This document shows, in pieces, positions 58,662-64,000 of a DNA stretch of 64,000 nt. The position numbers and the translations under genes were made by a program. The stretch spans positions 11,421,501-11,485,500 of the forward strand of contig JAQISU010000210.1 in assembly GCA_029339505.1 (NCBI GenBank). Direction: 5' to 3'. Positions within the stretch are counted from its first letter, which is position 1; every line of letters starts with the position of its first letter. The notes below the pieces were generated by a model that did not search any database, was not told the DNA's origin, and saw nothing but the letters and a program-made list of their open reading frames with translations. Origin of the DNA: Unio delphinus. Its lineage: Eukaryota > Mollusca > Bivalvia > Unionida > Unionidae.

Positions 58662-58918
58662 CATGCAGTTGGGGTGTCCGGAGTGTCCTCGTAGTGGGTA
58701 ACACCTCTGTATGGATGAGGAGTCGTACTAATTCGAGGCTAGCTAGCCCACCTTTGGTCCCCACTTGGCACCCAGCTCTCACCTGTTGCTCAAATACGCT
58801 GTGGGTGGCATGCGCCTCTGGCCACGTCCCGGAAAACGGCCATGACTGGCCAGCAAAACAAGGCTGAGGGTAGCCGACGGGTCTTAAACCCTGATTGAGT
58901 TAGGCTTTGTCTTCCTAG
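58662..58918. other. GC-richer unassigned segment between LINE and LTR element
   Basis: About 255 bp, clearly richer in G and C than the surroundings (for example GGTGGCATGCGCCTCTGGCC). It contains no open frame of note or tRNA-like boxes. Possibly part of another mobile element; not identified. Confidence 0.4.
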
Positions 58919-59700
58919 TGTTACGTATATTTGATATAAGTCATTTTTATTTTTTTTTTTTGTTTGTTAGATTTAAATTTGGCATTTTAAGTTTTAAGAT
59001 TCGTTCATTGAAGGCGGGGTGGGGTGACCTGTACTTTACAGAGTAAACACCAGGTGTTGACTTCATTTCTGACCTGGTTTCAGAGTTGTAAACAAGCTTT
59101 TAAAATGATTGGTTGGTTCCAAGGACAAAATGGAGTTTTGTATAAACATCTTTCTATTTTAGTTGGGTCATACGCTGTTTACGTGATTTCTTGAACGTAA
59201 AATTGTTCTGAGAGATTCTAGAAGATCGTGACCCCTTTCTTGTTTACGTAAAAACAGGTATATAAACTATGTTTTGGAGCGAGTTATTCAGTAGAAGTTG
59301 GGCTTTTAGAATATTAAGTTGTGTCTTTTTGAGTTATTATAAATTACCTTGTACTGGAAATTATGTCAATTCGTTTGGATCAAGAGGAATTATTTTGTCA
59401 TTTATCTGGAAAAGAATTGTGCTCATAGAAATTGTATTAACAAGAACTGATTTCCATACTGGATACTTCGCTGGAATTCGAACTTAGAATTGTTTGGACA
59501 TTTTATTACCAGGACTTTTGCAATTTTTCTAGTGGATAATATTTTGAATTATTTTGGATTAAATTTGGAATTGATTCTTAAAACCGTAAGTTTATTTTTC
59601 TTTTCTGGAAAATATTTGTGCTCAATAAATTGTTTATTAAGTTTTTACAAGCTTGTTATTTTCACTTTTTCTATGTTGCTGTTTATTCGAGCACATAACA
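58919..59700 (+). mobile_element. 5' LTR of a Gmr1-like Ty3/gypsy retrotransposon
   Basis: Begins TGTTACGTATATTTG and ends CGAGCACATAACA, with TGTTA/TAACA inverted ends. At 782 bp it is homologous to the solo LTR at 27585-28391. TATATAAACTATGTTTTGGA at about 59258 may hold the TATA box, and CTCAATAAATTG at about 59621 a poly(A) signal. The primer-binding site follows at 59708. Confidence 0.92.
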
Positions 59701-59707
59701 TAGAAAT

Positions 59708-59725
59708 TGGGAGCTCGTCCGAAAT
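59708..59725 (+). promoter_or_regulatory. Primer-binding site, tRNA-Pro type
   Basis: TGGGAGCTCGTCCGAAAT, 7 nt after the LTR, matches the tRNA-Pro type site known from gammaretroviruses at 15 of 18 positions. Confidence 0.7.
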
Positions 59726-59843
59726 CGAGATAAATTGGAATTGGGCTAGAATTTTTTCAGAAAACTTTTGTTTTAAATTTGAATACCTCTAGTTTTTGAA
59801 ATTTTTTAAAAATCTTTAGTGAGATTGACAGGCTTGTATTAAA

Positions 59844-61665
59844 ATGACATCTAAAGTAGAAATATTTCTTTCTAATCCTACTCAGGAGCAATTAGATCTT
59901 TTCAAAAAAAGATGAGTTGATTCAACTTGTCAACTTGTCGAACAGGAAAAAGATCCTGAGATCTCCTGTTTGTTTCAAAGGGCCACAAGTGAGACTGAAG
60001 CCACTGAAGTTGCTGTCTGTTATTTCATTAAAAATGGAATTCTTATGAGAAAATGGAGACCTCCCAAGGCACCTGCTGATGATGAGTGGTCGGTGAACTA
60101 TCAAATAGTAGTTCCAAAACCTTACAGATAGGAAATACTTAATCTGGCCCATGAAACTCCTTTGGCTGTTCATTTAGGGATAAATAAAACTGATCACAAG
60201 ATATTGACTCACTTCTATTGGCCCAAACTCAAAAGTGATGTTGCCAGATACTTTAGATCTTGTCATACTTGTCAAATGGTAGGAAAACCCAATCAGAAGA
60301 TACCTAAGGCTCATCTACAACCTATTCCTGCCTTTGACGAACCATTTAGTAGAATTATAGTAGATTGTGTAGGTTCCTTACCCAAGACCAAGTCAGGTAA
60401 CCAACACCTGTTGATCATTATGTGTGCGTCAACAAGGTTTCCAGAGGCAATTCCGTTGAGGAATATAAAATCTAAAACAATAGTAAAAGCTTTGATAAAG
60501 TTTTTTTTTACTCAGTATGGCCTTCCCAAATCTGTTCAGTCTGATCAAGGTTCAAACTTCATGTCTGGAATTTTCCAAAAAGTTATGTATGAATTGGGCA
60601 TTCAGCAATTCAAATCTTCTGCCTATCACCCTGAGAGCCAAGGAGCATTAGCAAGATTCCATCAGACTTTGAAAAATATGATCCGATCATATTGTTTTGA
60701 TACGAATAAAGATTGGGATGAAGACATTCATTTACTATTGTTTGCTGTTAGAAAATCAGTACAAGAATCTTTAGGCTTCAGTCCCTTTGAACTGGTTTTT
60801 GGACACACTGCATAGACCATTGAAGTTATTGAAAGAGAAACTTGTCTCTAATGAAGATACTGAGATCAATCTTCTCGATTATGTTTCCGATTTTAGATAC
60901 AAGTTGTCAAAGACTTGTCGCAAGAGCAAATCTTCTCAATCTAAAATGAAATCAAAATATGATAATAAATCGAAGGAAAGGAGTTTTCAGCATGGTGATA
61001 GAGTCCTGGCTCTCTTACCAATGCCACAAAATCCTCTTCAGTCCAAATATTATGGTCCCTACACAGTTGACAGGAAAATTAATGACTTAAATTACATCAT
61101 AAATACTCCTGGGAGGCGCAAACAAAAACAACTCTGCCATATAAACATGCTAAAAGAGTATATTGAAAGAGATAGCTATGTTAAACCTGTAATTAATTTA
61201 GTTGTATCTGTCCCACTCAATGAAGAAATATCATCAGATTCTATTGATATTGGAATGACGAATCTTTGTAATTCAGAAATTATGAAAGATCTAGACCAGA
61301 CACTTTCACATTTGCAAGAGTAAGAAAGAAATGAACTGAAACAGTTATTATTTGAATATGAGCACTTGTTTCCAGATGTTCCTACAACGACAAACAAAAT
61401 TTGTCATGACGCTGAAATTGTAAATTCCAAACCTGTTAAACAACATCCATACAGGATGAATCCACTCAAACAGGAATACTTGCTGGAGAATGATTTTATC
61501 GAGCCCAGTAAAAGTGATTGAAGTTCGTCATGCATACTTGTTCCAAAACCAGATAAAACTTTCCGTATGTGCACTGATTATAGGAAGGTGAACAGTGTGA
61601 CAAAAACAGATTCATTCCCATTACCAAGAATTGATGATTGTATTGATAAAATTATAGATTTATAG
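59844..61665 (+). pseudogene. Gmr1-like gag start, integrase and reverse transcriptase (INT before RT), multiply broken
   Basis: The gag start (MTSKVEIFLSN) runs 23 codons to a TGA (59913-59915) and then jumps at about 59930 into integrase, so most of gag and anything between is deleted. Integrase: zinc finger (AHETPLAVH ... CHTCQ), catalytic D in VDCVG, D in QSDQGSNF, E in HPESQGALARFHQ. A TAG at 60129-60131 and a frameshift at about 60810 break it. The C-terminal part (60787-61323) has the GPY/F-type module SKYYGPYTV...LNYIINTPG. After a TAA at 61321-61323 the same frame enters reverse transcriptase: KQHPYRMNPLKQEY, a TGA at 61519, CILVPKPDKTFRMCTDYRKV and DSFPLPRIDDCIDK, then truncation. 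Gypsy-type RT after INT is the Gmr1 order. Confidence 0.88.
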
Positions 61666-61797
61666 ATTACGAACACTAGTGTAATGTATACACAGATGGT
61701 CCTGGGGCCCATCGTTCGAATCTCGTGGCAGGCATTATTGTCGACGGTAATGATCAGAAGGTTTTTCTATATAATTGGGGGCTTTAAGCCATTGGAA

Positions 61798-61898
61798 ATT
61801 CAAACAGTGAAACCACCATGCACCACACATGGTGTGACTGTGTTTTTGCATTCAACCCGGGATGATTTTGAAGGGGGTATGGTGGTTTCAGTTTGAAT
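61798..61898. repeat. ~101-bp inverted repeat (hairpin/MITE-like)
   Basis: ATTCAAACAGTGAAACCACC (61798-61817) pairs with GGTGGTTTCAGTTTGAAT (61881-61898) with a two-base gap. Inside, CACCA and TGGTG around CACA form a smaller hairpin. Confidence 0.7.
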
Positions 61899-62078
61899 GT
61901 AGAACAACTCCCGTGTGTGTCTACCTATATGTTGTATTGTCATCTAAATACTTGTATTATCATATCATTTCATTGTAAATACTATTATGTAAATGTGACA
62001 TCCATTCAATATATCTTCTTGGAATTCTAACCCGTTATTTGACGAGTTAGATCTCTTCTTGGAGACTATGTTTCGTGG

Positions 62079-62259
62079 TACCTCTGGGCCTGGTCAGATG
62101 TGAATAACACCTGAGGGGTTCTAATGGGGATGTGTTGTCTTATAGTTGTAACCTCTGGGCTCCTCCGATGTGAATAACACATGAGGGGTTCCAAATGGGA
62201 TTTTCATATATATATCTCTAGGGGTAATAAGATGTGAATACACCTTATTGCGAATGGAG
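62079..62259. repeat. Three related hairpin-forming repeats upstream of the right Polinton genes
   Basis: Each has the core GATGTGAATA(A)CAC inside different but self-complementary flanks: TCAG/CTGA (62094-62114), CTCC/GAGG (62162-62187) and AATAAG/CTTATT (62226-62249). Two copies share ACCTCTGGGC before and GAGGGGTTC after the core. Confidence 0.65.
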
Positions 62260-62343
62260 TTACAAAAAAAAAAACGGGTCAAAAATTGACCCCCAATTTT
62301 CTATTATTTCATATTAAATATATCATGTATGAATTTCGAAAAT

Positions 62344-62705
62344 ATGAATGTCATTATTAACGATATTTCAAATTGAAAAGTCAAGGAATTCAATTGTCAG
62401 ATAAATTAGATTGTAATCAGATTCTTTCTGAATTTCAAGATACTGATAATAGCGCTCGGAATAAAAGGTATGTGTTATCGAAATCCTATTCTTTTATAAA
62501 GAGAATTCAACACGCTATTTTTGATTCCCTTGCATTCTATAACGACAGCAATAAGTTCGTCCCGTTATTCACTGCTGTCGAAAAGGCCAGAAGTGAATTG
62601 GGGAAACAATATGAAATCAAACGCACAATTAACTCGAAAATCAAAACAATAAAAGAGATTATCCGCCAAAATGAAAATTCCCCTCTGATTGCCTCAATAC
62701 AGTAA
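62344..62705 (+). CDS. Small unknown Polinton-cluster protein, start damaged
   Basis: The frame 62361-62705 is open for 115 codons but has no ATG; TTG at 62373 is the first near-start. An ATG at 62344 begins a different frame that stops at 62374-62376, just as this frame begins, so a one-base indel near 62370 would join them. The product is charged and helical, with a Lys/Glu-rich C-terminal part (EIKRTINSKIKTIKEIIR). I do not recognise it. Its place before the pX-like and capsid genes suggests a small virion or assembly protein. Confidence 0.5.
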
Positions 62706-62904
62706 ACACACCATATATACACGAGTAATACAAGTACGGAACAGAATTCTATGGACAGGTATGCGCTTACTCACCTAGAACAAAATTCTATAGACAGGTG
62801 ATTTATCACTACGCGGAAGTATAACATACAAAAGAATATTGGGAGTGAGTTTTTTTTACTTACAATTTAAATCATACATTAATTATAATGGTACATTAAT
62901 TATA

Positions 62905-63141
62905 ATGGTAAATGAAGCACTAACAACTAAATTAGCATGTGAACGATTAGTTTCGATTAAGAAATTTATTCCAGTTCGTGATTCCGTTCGAAATATGCTC
63001 AAAACGAGACAGCAATTTCAAAGTGATTTTACAACAAACTCTGAACAGTTCTTTAAACCACTGCTACTAAGGATACTGTACCAATACCTGAAAAAACAGC
63101 AAAGGAAACTGAAAAAAACATCAGCGCTGTTACAAAAATAA
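62905..63141 (+). CDS. Small basic unknown Polinton-cluster protein, possibly frameshifted
   Basis: ATG at 62905 gives 78 residues beginning MVNEALTTKLACERLVSIKK. From about 63055 on, another frame reads TKDTVPIPEKTAKETEKN, which looks more like natural protein than the Lys/Gln/Leu-rich end of the ATG frame. A frameshift near there is likely. No family recognised. Confidence 0.4.
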   Translation: MVNEALTTKLACERLVSIKKFIPVRDSVRNMLKTRQQFQSDFTTNSEQFFKPLLLRILYQYLKKQQRKLKKTSALLQK

Positions 63142-63295
63142 CCTAAAAAAAAACAATTTAGAAAAAGAAGAATTACGTGCTAGATTGAGTTAGCAGACGG
63201 TTACCATAGTGATTAATTTGATGACTTCGTCGAATTTGATGACTTCGTCGAAAATTCTTCGAATTTCGCAATTAGATAAATAGCATTTAAATAAG

Positions 63296-63790
63296 ATGAT
63301 TATACACTACAACCACAACAAACCAACCATGGTCTATGTAGTAAACTCACGATTGCCAGTTTATAGAGCGTACCATGGAGACGGTTTCGGCAATACCATT
63401 GCAGGTTTATTTGCAAGAATGGCTCCAAAAATAGCACCAATCGCAAAACAATTATCAGTTAAAGTTATTGTTGTTATTCGTGATAAGGGCATTAGCGCTG
63501 TTGGTGATATTGCCGGGAGGTCATTTTCTGCGGCTAAAGAAAAACTAGTAGCATTAATTCGGCGGCGAAGGAAACCACCGCAAAAATCCCTTAGATTTTC
63601 GACTTCGTCATTGGGACCACTACCATCTACAGAAATAATGCCTGCAAGTATTAGTGAAAAAATAAATAACGCGGTGGATCAAAAAATAGCATCACTGAGC
63701 AGCGTCCAAGATAATATTACTGCAAATATGATAGCGGGAAGTGGCTTGAAATTGCGAGCAAGATCACAATTTAGATCAAGAAATATATAA
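63296..63790 (+). CDS. Polinton pX/adenovirus pVI-like small virion protein
   Basis: 164 residues from ATG 63296; Met12 (MVYVVNSRLP) is an alternative start. A Gly-rich YRAYHGDGFGNTIAGLFARM segment and a hydrophobic/amphipathic stretch are followed by RRRRK and a Ser/Pro-rich region. It ends in a basic KLRARSQFRSRN tail. This layout resembles the short basic membrane-active proteins encoded next to capsid genes in Polintons, adintoviruses and adenoviruses. The identification is by position and composition, not by sure motifs. Confidence 0.55.
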   Translation: MIIHYNHNKPTMVYVVNSRLPVYRAYHGDGFGNTIAGLFARMAPKIAPIAKQLSVKVIVVIRDKGISAVGDIAGRSFSAAKEKLVALIRRRRKPPQKSLRFSTSSLGPLPSTEIMPASISEKINNAVDQKIASLSSVQDNITANMIAGSGLKLRARSQFRSRNI

Positions 63791-63794
63791 TAAC

Positions 63795-64000
63795 ATGTTC
63801 AAATCGGATCCTGATTCAGCGTTTGATATGGACGCCCCAGTACCCAAGAATGATTCTATACTTAATTATCAGTATTTTTCCTATAATGCAGTACAACCAA
63901 ATAGTCGATCAAGACTCGAACTTCAAGTCCAGGATACCAGCAAAGACTTTCTACACTCTGAAGCGTTTATCGAAGTAGAAGGAGAAATTTTAACAGATAA
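63795..64000 (+). CDS. N-terminus of a Polinton capsid protein (probably double-jelly-roll major capsid), cut by window end
   Basis: ATG 63795, only 4 nt after the TAA (63788-63790) of the preceding gene. The first 68 residues include YFSYNAVQPNSRSRLELQVQ and a FIEVEGEI strand, a pattern I associate with the N-terminus of capsid proteins in animal Polintons. The frame is open at the edge. The tight spacing suggests co-transcription with the pX-like gene. Confidence 0.5.
   Translation, partial: MFKSDPDSAFDMDAPVPKNDSILNYQYFSYNAVQPNSRSRLELQVQDTSKDFLHSEAFIEVEGEILTD

Larger units (their letters stand above)
61666..62343. other. Junction between retrotransposon fragment and right Polinton cluster
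   Basis: Contains a ~101-bp hairpin-like repeat (61798-61898) and three related near-palindromes (62085-62250). No recognisable gene. A possible TIR or end of the right Polinton could lie here, but no inverted partner is in the window. Confidence 0.4.

Noticed and set aside
61700..61740. Possible tRNA gene or SINE head (GTTCGAATCTC, B-box-like)
   Set aside because: No matching A-box at the right distance and the flanks do not pair as a T-stem.

Overview
The window is AT-rich, repeat-laden animal DNA, most likely from a mollusc and probably a bivalve. Two conserved animal genes can be read exon by exon. Coding exons are tiny and sit in long introns packed with minisatellites. There are two tRNA-headed SINE families, one with a core of the kind seen in mollusc SINEs. 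The species is not determined.

Layout. (1) 1-3181 is a fragment of a Polinton/Maverick (adintovirus-like) element: the C-terminal part of a helicase with an HNH domain (+), a retroviral-type integrase (-), a frameshifted zinc-ribbon/phospholipase A2-like gene (-) and a packaging ATPase split by a stop codon (+). A 234-bp inverted-repeat element follows at 3199-3432. (2) 4539-10752 (+) holds the last four coding exons of VPS11 (HOPS/CORVET subunit, end of the RING domain). Earlier exons lie left of the window, so the Polinton fragment sits in a VPS11 intron or interrupts the gene. (3) 10753-21338 is intergenic, with minisatellites, a piggyBac relic flanked by TTAA (16486-17932) and a hAT-type MITE (20937-21180). 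(4) 21339-51748 (-) is a complete CHID1 gene (GH18 chitinase-domain protein): 11 coding exons, all with GT-AG borders and compatible phases, 1185 nt including the stop, 394 aa. Its introns hold about 30 unrelated tandem arrays, a solo LTR and several SINEs. (5) 51749-56944 is the CHID1 5' flank, with more minisatellites and AT microsatellites. (6) 56945-58650 is a decayed CR1/L2-like LINE with a SINE nested in it. (7) 58919-about 61665 is a damaged LTR retrotransposon: 782-bp 5' LTR, Pro-type primer-binding site, gag start, integrase, then reverse transcriptase. This INT-before-RT order with Ty3/gypsy-type domains is that of Gmr1-like elements. Its solo LTR partner, in inverse orientation, is at 27585-28391 in CHID1 intron 8. 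(8) 62344-64000 is the start of a second Polinton-type gene cluster with small virion-protein genes, cut by the window end.

VPS11 and CHID1 are convergent. The most interesting observations concern how repeats meet splicing: a 39-bp minisatellite whose unit is the CHID1 exon 2 splice acceptor plus exon sequence, a duplicated exon 7 donor, and a SINE inserted 12 bp from the exon 9 acceptor. I did not find a clearly new defence or regulatory system. The Polinton helicase-HNH protein, the A9 frameshift in the PLA2 gene and three hairpin-like repeats upstream of the right Polinton cluster are the best candidates for new biology.
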